Assembly (NCBI GenBank): GCA_934358675.1 | Contig: CAKRKX010000068.1 | Location: forward strand, 1-13,612 | Reading direction: 5' to 3' | Origin: an uncultured Agathobacter sp. | GTDB lineage: Bacteria; Bacillota; Clostridia; Lachnospirales; Lachnospiraceae | DNA length: 13,612 bases | In this document: in pieces, positions 1 through 7,805 of the stretch | Numbering within the stretch: position 1 is the stretch's first letter | How the letters are laid out: each line of letters begins with the position of its first letter | Notes under the pieces: generated by a model | Databases searched by the model: none | Told to the model about the DNA's origin: nothing | The model's input: only the letters and a program-made list of their open reading frames with translations | Translations under genes and position numbers: made by a program

Positions 1-64
1 AAAATAGGACTTAAATCATTCAAACCCTTGTTTTATAAGGTTTCTCTTGATTTAGTCCTATTTT
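1..64. repeat. Large imperfect palindrome at the window edge
   Basis: Bases 1-18 and 48-64 are inverted copies (AAAATAGGAC pairs with GTCCTATTTT, and the match continues to TGATTTA with one unpaired T). A second inner stem pairs AAACCCTT (22-29) with AAGGTTT (37-43), also with a one-base bulge. The structure ends about six bases from where the neighbouring ATPase fragment loses its family sequence. It could be the end of a mobile element or miniature element, or a terminator-like hairpin. The left side may continue beyond the window. No transposase is visible. Confidence 0.6.
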
Positions 65-148
65 AACGTATGCCCCTGTCAATATCAGAGGCTTTCTTCT
101 TGCGCTGTCTTTCCACTTCACCAAATCATCAAAAATATCCCGTTTCAT
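20..148 (-). pseudogene. Truncated AAA-type ATPase (AAA_14/DUF4143-like) N-terminal fragment
   Basis: The reading frame beginning MKRDIFDDLVKWKDS and continuing RRKPLILTGA resembles the start of a large family of bacterial AAA ATPases with a DUF4143-type C-terminus. In that family this stretch leads directly into the Walker A loop (GARQVGKT). Here the frame departs after LTGA (about base 71), reads YVKIGLNQ and stops at base 20, so there is no Walker A lysine and no ATPase body. The remnant is about 42 codons from the MKRD start; earlier in-frame ATGs exist at 226 and 181. The break coincides with the palindrome at 1-64. I infer a decayed gene cut by an insertion or deletion. The family call rests on a short N-terminal motif recalled from experience. 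Confidence 0.5.
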
Positions 149-247
149 ATCATAATCCCTTCGAGCAATCACAAAATTCATAGGAACTTTGTAATTATAA
201 TAACATTTTTCATAGGAATAATGCAATTGTTTTCAAGAAATAAAATC

Positions 248-270
248 TGCAATTACCAAAAAGGTTGCAG
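248..270 (-). terminator. Secondary hairpin after the sugar operon
   Basis: CTGCAA and TTGCAG form a 6 bp stem, extendable by CC/GG, around an A-rich loop. Read on the minus strand it is followed by ATTTTATTT. It lies just downstream of the stronger terminator at 271-301 and could act as a back-up. The T-tract is interrupted, so this is a weak call. Confidence 0.35.
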
Positions 271-301
271 AAAAATAGCATCCACCGTCCCCGGTGAATG
301 C
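271..301 (-). terminator. Intrinsic terminator of the raffinose operon
   Basis: On the minus strand GCATTCACCG, loop GGGA, CGGTGGATGC forms a 10 bp stem with one wobble pair (301-292 with 287-278). It is followed by TATTTTT (277-271). It starts about 12 bases after the stop codon of the phosphorylase gene and is the expected 3' end of the operon. Confidence 0.82.
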
Positions 302-312
302 CATCTCCTGAC

Positions 313-1806
313 TCATATGCAATTGTTCGGCTCATTTGATTCGATCGTATAGCTTCCGCGATCAAAGTCCACACGCAGTCTTGCGAACGCCTCACCGAGT
401 TCCCAACCGATGGTAAGTAAAGCACCTTCACAGTAAACCTCGACTTTGGCATCCTCCGAAAAAACACTCCATGTGTTCCGCATCCGGATCAGCTCCAGCT
501 GCTTTCTTACAATATCCTTCTGAAGACCGGAAGCAATATCCTCATTCGATAAATTTGTGCGATTGATTTCTTTATGACCGGATTCTCCGGCACGCAGCAC
601 TGCTTCATGATCATTTTTTCCGGCAAACAGATCCAGATACCAGATCTGCGGCTTGCCCGGCATAAACATCTGGATTGCCCGTGCCAACAGCAGCTTGGCA
701 TCATCCTCTCCGAGCGCACTGTAATACGTGGCATTTACCTGATAATAAATGTTCTTCTGTCCATGAAGATTCTTTACCATTCCGCCCCTTGATACGATCA
801 GCCGGATCAAATCCTGTATATCCTCTTCCGGCAGGATTCCTTTCAGATCCAGAAGCGGAATTCCATCATGACATCCCAGCATATTGACCGTAGCAATCTT
901 TTTTTCCACGATTTCCTTTGCCCATGCAGCAAGATACTTTCCGCGTTTATGCTCAATTGCGTCAATGATGAGTCCCGGCAGGAAAAAATCATAGGACGGA
1001 TATCCCTTTTTTGCAAGTGTATCGTAAATTTTTTCTTCATACGCAGCATGAATTTCCGGCAAAAGCGTAAGACCTGACGGCTGTGCAAGATTCTTTATCT
1101 GCTGAAGGAAATCCCAGGTTTCCGGATCGTTCAAAAAATTCTTTTTCCCGGGTGTTTTCGGTGCATAGGCAAACGCATCGAGCCGCACGATGGAAGCTCC
1201 GTAAGAGGCAATTTTACCCAATGTATCGCAATAAAAATCCCAGACCTTTTTTGACTTGATATTTAAATCCATCTGTCCCAGATACTCTCTGCCATGTACC
1301 TCCTGATAAAAAGTATTCCAGTACGGCACTTTTTTTCCATCCGGAAACTCTACCATAAGAATCGGAAGCCCCGGTTTTCGGAAAAACATCTTTTTCAGAT
1401 ATTCTTCATCAGGCTGAATATACCCTTCTTCCGTCATCTTTCCATATCCATCCCAAAACTGATTCCAGTTGATGAAAAAATTACGATATTCCGACTGTTC
1501 GCCTTTTGCCACCAGATCCTTAAATTGCGGTGATTGCGCAGATGCATGATTTAAAATAAAATCCAGCTTCAGATCTATTCCGAGTTCTTTCAACCGTTCC
1601 AGATCATCGCGCGACGCCAGCTCTTCGTTAAGCTCATAGTCGATCACGGAAAATCCCCGGTCCAGATCCGAATGGTACAGACTCGGCAGAATATAAAAAG
1701 AAGAAAACACATCCTTCATTTTCTCTTTTTCCAACAAATTTACAATATCTCTGAGTGTTCCGCCCAGGCTGTCCGGATATGCATTGAGCATCGGTTTATT
1801 GTTCAT
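313..1806 (-). CDS. GH13_18 phosphorylase, likely sucrose 6F-phosphate phosphorylase
   Basis: The product is a 497-residue GH13 subfamily 18 enzyme, the sucrose phosphorylase group, expected in the cytoplasm. It shows the retaining GH13 triad: nucleophile Asp210 in VRLDAFAYA, acid/base Glu251 in LLPEIHA and transition-state Asp314 in GCHDGIPLLD. The N-terminus (MLNAYPDSLGGTLRD) is typical. The start at 1806 is preferred over an in-frame ATG at 1830 because it overlaps the stop of the upstream gene by 11 bases in a translational-coupling arrangement and has GGAAAGGA upstream. Coupling to an alpha-galactosidase/sucrose kinase fusion suggests that the substrate is sucrose phosphate rather than sucrose, giving glucose-1-phosphate and fructose-6-phosphate, as reported for the R. 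gnavus E1 locus. Plain sucrose phosphorylase (GtfA) cannot be excluded from sequence alone. Confidence 0.87.
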   Translation of the reverse strand: MNNKPMLNAYPDSLGGTLRDIVNLLEKEKMKDVFSSFYILPSLYHSDLDRGFSVIDYELNEELASRDDLERLKELGIDLKLDFILNHASAQSPQFKDLVAKGEQSEYRNFFINWNQFWDGYGKMTEEGYIQPDEEYLKKMFFRKPGLPILMVEFPDGKKVPYWNTFYQEVHGREYLGQMDLNIKSKKVWDFYCDTLGKIASYGASIVRLDAFAYAPKTPGKKNFLNDPETWDFLQQIKNLAQPSGLTLLPEIHAAYEEKIYDTLAKKGYPSYDFFLPGLIIDAIEHKRGKYLAAWAKEIVEKKIATVNMLGCHDGIPLLDLKGILPEEDIQDLIRLIVSRGGMVKNLHGQKNIYYQVNATYYSALGEDDAKLLLARAIQMFMPGKPQIWYLDLFAGKNDHEAVLRAGESGHKEINRTNLSNEDIASGLQKDIVRKQLELIRMRNTWSVFSEDAKVEVYCEGALLTIGWELGEAFARLRVDFDRGSYTIESNEPNNCI

Positions 1807-4606
1807 AGACTTTTTTATCCTTTCCGACAATCAGTTTCGCACGATTGCGCTGCCGCTTTAATTTCTCACCCTCGAGTTCCACGACCATATTGATAAACGG
1901 GCTTGCCGCATTGGCATCCCTGTTTCTGCGGATACGTCTTTCTCTCGTTTCTTCCGGTGAACTTTCAAGAAAAACCGGTAGATCCACACCTTCTAGGTAT
2001 TCACTTCCGCCATGTGTCCATTCGACAATAAGAACCCGGATTCCTTCAAAGGATGTCTCTTCCGAAAATATTTCACCGTCTTCCCTGCCCATATGGCGAA
2101 GTGTAATTGTGTTTTCTCCGGCATGAAAGGCCGCAAGCACCTCATTGATACAGTCAAAATCAATTTCCTGCGGAGTTCCGAGATAGTCCCGTAATCCGTC
2201 TTCACCGGACTCCTCAAAAATGCGCAGGCGCTCCTCATCATTGCGCTTCGGAATGCGATGCGGATAATCATCTCCGCCAAGAAGAAAACAACCGATTCCA
2301 TCATTTAAAAAATACTGCTGCAACGATTTGGCAATTGTTGTCTTTCCGGAACCCGAACCACCATAAATACTGATGACCAGCCGCTCATGTTCCTGCTTGT
2401 CTTCACACCATGCTCCCACTTTCTCATACAAATGTAACGCCTCCGTCAATTCGACAAACGAGAACTGGTAAGCCTCATATTCGTGTGTGAAGAAAGGCAA
2501 TACGATTCCTGTATGCATAAGCGCCGCACCGGAATATTGCTTTCCGCTGTATTCTTCCAGATAGACAGCCTCCGGCTTTAATCCACGCAGACGCACATAC
2601 ATAGCTGCCTGATTTGCTTCCGCCATCAGCCGGACAACGCTGACCAGCGCACGGTCCTGTTCCTTTGAAACCGACATCCATGCGGCGATCTCATCATGGA
2701 TCGGATCCGACAGACGCCAGTAGGTACCCTCATTGATCAGTCTTTCATACTTTTTATAGGTTTGAATCTGTTCCCTGATCTGTGCCTTTTCTTCATCCGA
2801 TAACAAAGCCGGATTCAGCTCATATCCAAAGGTTCCCGCCATCGCTGTCACGCCACGGGTATGAAAGCTTGTAACCCTGCCGGTCTGATGATTTGGCACT
2901 GCAGACACATGCGCCCCCACCGCAGAGACCGGATAAAAGAAAGAAGTACCATACTGTATTCTTGTGCGATTGATCGCATCGGTATTATCACTGCACCAGA
3001 TCTGTGGTGAATAATAAAGCATTCCTGCATCAAATCTTCCGCCGCCGCCACTGCAGCCCTCCAGAAGCATATCCGGATAACGGCTCGTCAGGCGTTCCAT
3101 AAAATCGTACACGCCAAGGACATAATCATAGGTGAGATTTCCTGCATACACATCTGCCATGCTCCGGTTCATGTCCCACTTGACATAATCAATCTCTCCC
3201 TGATCCAGCACTGCACAGATCTGCTCAAACACCTGATCCCGCACTTCTTTTCTGGAGAAATCGAGAAGCAGCTGATTTCTTGAACGAATCGGCTTTCTTC
3301 CCGGAATCTGAATTGCCCAGTCCGGATGCGCACGGTAGAGATCACTGTCCTCATTTACCATCTCCGGCTCGATCCAGATTCCGAATTTCACTCCCTGCTC
3401 ATGCACACGCCGGATCAGTTCTGACAGACTGCCGCCAAGTTTTTTTTCATTGACGTACCAATCTCCCAGCGAGGAATTATCATCATCGCGTTTTCCAAAC
3501 CAGCCATCATCCATGACAACCATATCAATGCCCAGAGAAGCGGCTTCTTTTGCCAGATTTACGATCGTCTCCCCAGTGAAATCAAAGTATGCGGCTTCCC
3601 AGCTATTGATCAGTACCGGGCGGCTCATGTGCACATACTTGCTGCGGCACACATGATTACGGATACAATTATGATACTGCTGCGACAAGGCAGACAAACC
3701 GTTTTGTGAATACGATAAAATCACTTCCGGAACTGTAAATGTATCGCCGGCTGCAAGCGGATAAGAAAACAGTTCATCGTTTAAGCCCATAAGAAGGCGC
3801 GTCTGATTGTACTGATCCCTCTCTGCCTCACAGGAAAAGTTTCCACTGTATACCATAAGCATTCCGTAACAGTTTCCAGCCTCTTCCGTCGTTCCCTGCT
3901 CTGCCAGAATGACCGCCGGATTATACTGGTGACTGGAAGTGCCTCTTCGGCTTCCGAAAGCGATCGTTCCGTGGCCAAGCGCTGTGCGTTCCGGATTCCG
4001 CTCAAAAGCATGCTTTCCATAGAAGCGGATCACATCATAATTACCGCTTACGAAATCCAGACATGCCGCTGCTGCTTTCTCAATCGTAACCGTCTCTGTC
4101 CCTATGTTTCGGATCACAGCACTTCTTGTGATCACATCAACTTCTTCGAGTACCCCATACAACAGATGCACTTCCATTCCCGCATTCTCATCGGCAAGAA
4201 CAATTTCAAGCGTCTCTGCTTCTGCTTCATCAGCCCATACCGCAGGAAGCCCCTGTAAAGCATATTTTCCTTTCCGGATTTCATGCTTTTTATAAAGCAG
4301 ATTGGTGCTTTCTATCCCTCTGCTATTCTTGATGTCAAGCGCGATATTACGGTAATCACCGGTTCCAAGCGTTGGAAATTCCTGCGGAAGCGCGTCCAGT
4401 GAATAGGTGCGGTCTTCCCCTGCCGCATATGGATTTCCTGAAAAACCACGATCCGCGTAGGTCAGCACATATTCCATGGAACTATTATTTTTCGCTCCAT
4501 AATACAAATGAAGCAGATAACCAAGCGAATCCACCTTCATCTGATAGGTGCTGTGCTTTGTGTGTAATGTAAAAATTCTTTGATTCGGATTGTATATAAT
4601 TGCCAT
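1796..4606 (-). CDS. agaSK: AgaSK-type bifunctional alpha-galactosidase / sucrose kinase
   Basis: This is a 936-residue natural fusion. Residues 1 to about 725 are a full-length GH36 alpha-galactosidase: VMDDGWFG (364-371), WIEPEM (411-416), nucleophile Asp478 in YVKWDMNR, the EGCSGGGGRFD loop (516-526) and acid/base Asp540 in WCSDNTDA. Residues about 740-936 are a uridine-kinase-like P-loop domain with Walker A GGSGSGKTT (749-757), DDYPHR (779-784), a Walker B-like strand VLIVEW (858-863) and an arginine-rich lid (RRIRRNRD, 890-897). This matches AgaSK of Ruminococcus gnavus E1 (about 935 residues), which hydrolyses raffinose and phosphorylates the released sucrose. An AGAGG site precedes the ATG, 18 bases after the stop of the upstream permease gene. 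The product has no signal peptide, so it acts on imported oligosaccharide. Kinase specificity is inferred from the homologue. Confidence 0.93.
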   Translation of the reverse strand: MAIIYNPNQRIFTLHTKHSTYQMKVDSLGYLLHLYYGAKNNSSMEYVLTYADRGFSGNPYAAGEDRTYSLDALPQEFPTLGTGDYRNIALDIKNSRGIESTNLLYKKHEIRKGKYALQGLPAVWADEAEAETLEIVLADENAGMEVHLLYGVLEEVDVITRSAVIRNIGTETVTIEKAAAACLDFVSGNYDVIRFYGKHAFERNPERTALGHGTIAFGSRRGTSSHQYNPAVILAEQGTTEEAGNCYGMLMVYSGNFSCEAERDQYNQTRLLMGLNDELFSYPLAAGDTFTVPEVILSYSQNGLSALSQQYHNCIRNHVCRSKYVHMSRPVLINSWEAAYFDFTGETIVNLAKEAASLGIDMVVMDDGWFGKRDDDNSSLGDWYVNEKKLGGSLSELIRRVHEQGVKFGIWIEPEMVNEDSDLYRAHPDWAIQIPGRKPIRSRNQLLLDFSRKEVRDQVFEQICAVLDQGEIDYVKWDMNRSMADVYAGNLTYDYVLGVYDFMERLTSRYPDMLLEGCSGGGGRFDAGMLYYSPQIWCSDNTDAINRTRIQYGTSFFYPVSAVGAHVSAVPNHQTGRVTSFHTRGVTAMAGTFGYELNPALLSDEEKAQIREQIQTYKKYERLINEGTYWRLSDPIHDEIAAWMSVSKEQDRALVSVVRLMAEANQAAMYVRLRGLKPEAVYLEEYSGKQYSGAALMHTGIVLPFFTHEYEAYQFSFVELTEALHLYEKVGAWCEDKQEHERLVISIYGGSGSGKTTIAKSLQQYFLNDGIGCFLLGGDDYPHRIPKRNDEERLRIFEESGEDGLRDYLGTPQEIDFDCINEVLAAFHAGENTITLRHMGREDGEIFSEETSFEGIRVLIVEWTHGGSEYLEGVDLPVFLESSPEETRERRIRRNRDANAASPFINMVVELEGEKLKRQRNRAKLIVGKDKKVYEQ

Positions 4607-4624
4607 ATCATAACCTCTTTTTAT

Positions 4625-5464
4625 TTATCCTTTAACCGCACCATTTGCAACACCATTTAAAATTTGTTTCTGACAGATCACGTAGAAGATCAGAATCGGA
4701 ATCAATGCCAGAATATAGGATGCAAACGCCAGATTATAATTCGTTCCAAACTGTGTCTGGAAATTCAGCTGTGCGAGCGGCAGCGTATTCTGTCCGGTTC
4801 CTGACATGATCACAAGCGGTGTCATGACATCATTCCATGTACCGAGCGCTGTCAGTATCGCAACGGTCGCATGCATCGGTTTCATCATCGGAAATACGAC
4901 CTTCCAATACGTTGTCCAGGTGCTTGCACCATCGATATCCGCAGCTTCTTCCAACGCTACCGGAATATTCTTCAGATATCCACTATAAAGCAGCACATTC
5001 ATCGGCATATAAAATACAAGATAAAGGATGATAACACCCGCACGGTTTCCAAGCCCCATATGTGCTGTCTGCTTCACAAGAGGCATCATCAGAATGGAAA
5101 AAGGTACAAACATACCGCTGACAATATACAGATAAATAAAGCGAAAGCTTTTCTTTCTCGCCATCCCTCGTCCGATCACATATCCGGCGATCGAGTGAAT
5201 CAATATTGCCAAAGCAATCGTCACCAATGTAATCAAAAGACTGTTACCCAGAGAATGCCAGAAATCCGTTACTTCCATTGCCTGACGGAAATTGTCCAGA
5301 CTCCACTGTTTCGGGAATGCAAGCGCTCCTGCCACATCATTGGTCATATCACTCGGCTGTTTGAATGCAATGATCACAGCCATATACAGCGGGAAAAATA
5401 CCGTAACAGTTCCAAGGATCAAAACAATTGTAAGTACCCAGTTGGTTTTCTTTTTCATTTCCAT
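4625..5464 (-). CDS. ABC sugar transporter permease, MalG/MsmG type
   Basis: The product is a 279-residue inner-membrane permease with about six hydrophobic segments, an N-terminal anchor (VLTIVLILGTVTVFFPLY) and the conserved EAA loop (EEAADIDGAS, about 172-181, followed by the W-K-FP pattern) that docks the transporter ATPase. It ends in NGAVKG, a typical tail for carbohydrate family 1 permeases. Its ATG overlaps the stop codon of the MalF-type gene by one base (TAATG) and AAGGAGG lies about 10 bases upstream; a second Met at residue 3 is an alternative start. With its partner it should form the membrane channel for raffinose-type oligosaccharides; the substrate is inferred from the operon. 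Confidence 0.92.
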   Translation of the reverse strand: MEMKKKTNWVLTIVLILGTVTVFFPLYMAVIIAFKQPSDMTNDVAGALAFPKQWSLDNFRQAMEVTDFWHSLGNSLLITLVTIALAILIHSIAGYVIGRGMARKKSFRFIYLYIVSGMFVPFSILMMPLVKQTAHMGLGNRAGVIILYLVFYMPMNVLLYSGYLKNIPVALEEAADIDGASTWTTYWKVVFPMMKPMHATVAILTALGTWNDVMTPLVIMSGTGQNTLPLAQLNFQTQFGTNYNLAFASYILALIPILIFYVICQKQILNGVANGAVKG

Positions 5465-6339
5465 TATAACTGTTCCTCCTTCTTATTCATAACGACCATC
5501 TGAAACAGAGAGATTGCCACGATCACAACAAAGAAAATAACCGCATTCGCACTCTGGAATCCAAACTGTCCGCCATCCATACCGTTTCTGTAGATCAGAT
5601 AAGAAATGGATTCTGTACTCTGCGCTGGTCCACCCTTGGTCAAGGACATAATCTGATCGAATACCATAAGGAAATTCTTAGTACTAAGCACTAAATTGAT
5701 CGTAACAAAAGGCATCACAAGCGGAAATGTCACCTTCCAGAACTGCTTCCAGCTGCTTGCACCATCAAGCATGCTTGCCTCGTACACTTCCTCCGGAACG
5801 GTCTGCAGACCGGAGATATAAATAATCGTATTCATCGCGACCGCCTGCCATACACCAACGATCAGCACGCCGATCCATGCATATTTCTCACTGGCAAGAA
5901 TACTGTTCTGCAGGAAACCAATGTGAAAAACATTTCCCACAGCCGGAAGAATATAAGTAAAAATGAAACTGAAAATGTAACCGATAACAAGTCCGCCTAA
6001 AATATTTGGCACAAAGTAGATTCCGCGGAGTGCGCTCTTGCAGCGAATGCTGCTATTCAGTCCCACTGCCATCATAAGGCTGAGCACATTGACAAGAATG
6101 GTACCGGCCAGTGCATATTTAAATGTAAACAGATAGCTTTTTCCAACCCGCGCATCGGTAAACAGATCCATATAATTTCGGAAACCGACGTAATCATACG
6201 AACCATAGCCTTTATAATTTGTAAAGCTGTAAATCACACCTTTGATCATCGGCAGTGTATTAAACGCAAAGAACAAAATCACAACGGGTATCACGACTGC
6301 CCAGAATGTTTTATCCCTGTTTGACATTTTTCTTTTCAT
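5464..6339 (-). CDS. ABC sugar transporter permease, MalF/MsmF type
   Basis: The product is a 291-residue membrane protein with a first hydrophobic helix at about 13-31, several later membrane segments, and an EAA loop (PEEVYEASMLDGASSWKQFW, about 182-201) typical of the MalF-side partner of carbohydrate importers. The periplasmic-style insertion of E. coli MalF is absent, as is usual in Gram-positives. The start overlaps the stop of the solute-binding protein gene as ATGA, and AGGAGG is about 8 bases upstream. It pairs with the downstream MalG-type permease. No ATP-binding subunit is encoded in this operon, so a multi-transporter ATPase encoded elsewhere must energise it. Confidence 0.92.
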   Translation of the reverse strand: MKRKMSNRDKTFWAVVIPVVILFFAFNTLPMIKGVIYSFTNYKGYGSYDYVGFRNYMDLFTDARVGKSYLFTFKYALAGTILVNVLSLMMAVGLNSSIRCKSALRGIYFVPNILGGLVIGYIFSFIFTYILPAVGNVFHIGFLQNSILASEKYAWIGVLIVGVWQAVAMNTIIYISGLQTVPEEVYEASMLDGASSWKQFWKVTFPLVMPFVTINLVLSTKNFLMVFDQIMSLTKGGPAQSTESISYLIYRNGMDGGQFGFQSANAVIFFVVIVAISLFQMVVMNKKEEQL

Positions 6340-7637
6340 TGTGCATCCTCCTGTTTATTCTGATAATCCTGTACTTTTCGGATCAGATCCCGATTGTAGC
6401 GCTTCCAGTCCGAATCGAATTTTTTCAAAAACTTATCCTGTGCCTTGTCACTTGTATCAAGCAGGAATGTCTGGATCATAGCATCCACGCTCATCTCACT
6501 TGGATAATGATGATCCTGATAATCCGACATCCGGTTATTCTCGATATAGTCCTTCATATCTTCAAGTGTTTCCGGAATCGCAAAATTTCCATCCTTGCAG
6601 GCAATTCCTCCCTGATTATCCAGATAAATCTGAATCGTCTCATCATCATACAGATATTTTAATACTTCATATGCTGCTTCTTTGTTTTTGCAGGCCTTCA
6701 TTACCGAAAACTGCAGATCAATTCCGGAATTGAGCACATTGTCCGCCTCATTCTCATTTGCCGGGAATGTAAAGGAACCGATATTCATATCCGGATTCAC
6801 CGATTTAATCTGTGGTATCGCATAACTTCCGATCGGATACATCGCGGATTCTCCGCGTGCAAAAGCGGTGCAGGCATCGTTATAGCCATACGCATATGGA
6901 TTTTTTTCCGCATAATCCAATATCGCACGCATTTTTTCAGCAACCGGTCCGTAAGTTTCTGAAAAGGTCGTATTTCCCATATTTACCTGATTGCAGGTAT
7001 CTGAATCCGTAAGTCCGACAGCCAGGGCATTCCACGGAGCCAGACAGGTCCATGTGTCCTTAAATCCCAGATACAGCGGAAGTGTTCCACTCTCCCCTAT
7101 TGTATCGCACAAAGCGGTAAACTCATTCCATGTTGTCGGAACTTTCCATCCGTTCTCTTCAAACAGATCCTTGTTGTAAAGAATGCCGGCCGCGTTTGCA
7201 ACATATGGAAGTGCATATACCCCTTCTTTTGGTATAAACTCCAATTCCTTATCCATATCAAGATACGCCTGCTTCACTGTTTTCACGTCATCCAGATCCG
7301 AAATATCTTCAAACAGATCTGCATCCAGGAAATTGGAATAATTGATATCTCCACCGATTGCGATAATATCCGGATAGTCTTCACGGATAAAACGCGTTTT
7401 CAAAATTGTCATAGCTTCATTTGGAGATGATATCGTCAAATGAATGTCTTCATGTGTTTCATTGAATTTCTTCTCAATTTCTTCAAACGCAGCAACCGCT
7501 TCCGGCTTGTAAGAAACCACTTCAATTTCTGTCTTACCGCTTGAATTTTTGCCACTTCCGCATCCTGTAACACCAGTCACGCCGATTCCCAATGCCAGTG
7601 CAAGCGCCACACTGCGACAAATACTCTTTTTTGCCAT
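6336..7637 (-). CDS. Sugar ABC transporter solute-binding lipoprotein
   Basis: The product is a 433-residue family 1 extracellular solute-binding protein. The start at MAKKSICR is chosen because it gives a proper lipoprotein signal: a short basic n-region, the hydrophobic stretch VALALALGIGVTGVTG, and the lipid-attachment cysteine at residue 26. The box reads VTGC rather than the classic LAGC. The longer in-frame start at 7730 would run through the promoter and destroy the signal. A GAGAGG site lies about 12 bases upstream. The mature part begins with a Gly/Ser-rich linker, then IEVVSYKPEAVAAFEEIEKKFNE, typical of the fold. As first gene of the operon it should capture raffinose, melibiose or related alpha-galactosides at the cell surface; the ligand is inferred from the downstream enzymes. 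Confidence 0.9.
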   Translation of the reverse strand: MAKKSICRSVALALALGIGVTGVTGCGSGKNSSGKTEIEVVSYKPEAVAAFEEIEKKFNETHEDIHLTISSPNEAMTILKTRFIREDYPDIIAIGGDINYSNFLDADLFEDISDLDDVKTVKQAYLDMDKELEFIPKEGVYALPYVANAAGILYNKDLFEENGWKVPTTWNEFTALCDTIGESGTLPLYLGFKDTWTCLAPWNALAVGLTDSDTCNQVNMGNTTFSETYGPVAEKMRAILDYAEKNPYAYGYNDACTAFARGESAMYPIGSYAIPQIKSVNPDMNIGSFTFPANENEADNVLNSGIDLQFSVMKACKNKEAAYEVLKYLYDDETIQIYLDNQGGIACKDGNFAIPETLEDMKDYIENNRMSDYQDHHYPSEMSVDAMIQTFLLDTSDKAQDKFLKKFDSDWKRYNRDLIRKVQDYQNKQEDAQ

Positions 7638-7686
7638 ATCTTCTTCATCCTCTCTCCGCTTTGTTTTGCTTTCTTTTGATAAATCA

Positions 7687-7715
7687 ATTATAACATACCC
7701 TTTTGCATACATAAA
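7687..7715 (-). promoter_or_regulatory. Promoter of the raffinose operon
   Basis: On the minus strand a perfect TATAAT (7692-7687) is preceded by TG one base upstream, an extended -10. The -35 position 17 bases upstream is poor (TTTATG, 7715-7710). A good -10 with a weak -35 is what an activator-dependent sugar promoter usually looks like. The predicted start is about 40 bases upstream of the lipoprotein ATG. The divergent AraC-type regulator is the obvious candidate activator. Confidence 0.65.
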
Positions 7716-7736
7716 TATCATCATTTTCAACGTTTT

Positions 7737-7766
7737 ATGTCAAAATGCGATATTTTGTGGTATAAT
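7737..7766 (+). promoter_or_regulatory. Promoter of the AraC-family regulator gene
   Basis: On the plus strand a TATAAT (7761-7766) with TG one base upstream (TGG then TATAAT) is preceded after 18 bases by ATGTCA (7737-7742), matching four of six -35 positions. The start site would be near 7773, giving a short leader before the AAGGAGA site at about 7794-7800. Confidence 0.65.
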
Positions 7767-7784
7767 CATCACAGATGTCGCATT
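7744..7784. promoter_or_regulatory. Candidate operator: inverted 7-base half-sites in the divergent promoter region
   Basis: AATGCGA (7744-7750) and its exact reverse complement TCGCATT (7778-7784) flank the -10 element and predicted start of the regulator gene, with 27 bases between them (half-site centres about 34 bases apart, near three helical turns). This placement fits autoregulation by the AraC-type protein and lies upstream of the raffinose promoter on the other strand. AraC-family sites are more often direct repeats, so this is a candidate only. Confidence 0.35.
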
Positions 7785-7805
7785 ATGGTATATAAGGAGA
7801 TTGCT

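Noticed and set aside
221..327. Exact 11-base direct repeat ATGCAATTGTT at 221-231 and 317-327 flanking the operon terminator
   Set aside because: It is A/T-rich and short, one copy lies inside the phosphorylase stop region, and nothing else suggests an insertion bounded by it. Chance is adequate.
4871..5503. A 210-codon plus-strand open frame opposite the permease genes
   Set aside because: It is antisense to two well-supported overlapping permease genes. Its composition (His/Arg/Cys-rich, no domain) is typical of a shadow frame.
7638..7730. N-terminal extension of the solute-binding protein from an ATG at 7730
   Set aside because: It would place 31 residues before the lipoprotein signal and translate through the predicted promoter. 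The start at 7637 has a ribosome binding site and a proper signal sequence.
7737..7805. N-terminal extension of the AraC-type regulator from an ATG at 7737
   Set aside because: The first 23 codons overlap the -35/-10 elements, while the ATG at 7806 has AAGGAGA five bases upstream and begins the recognisable domain.
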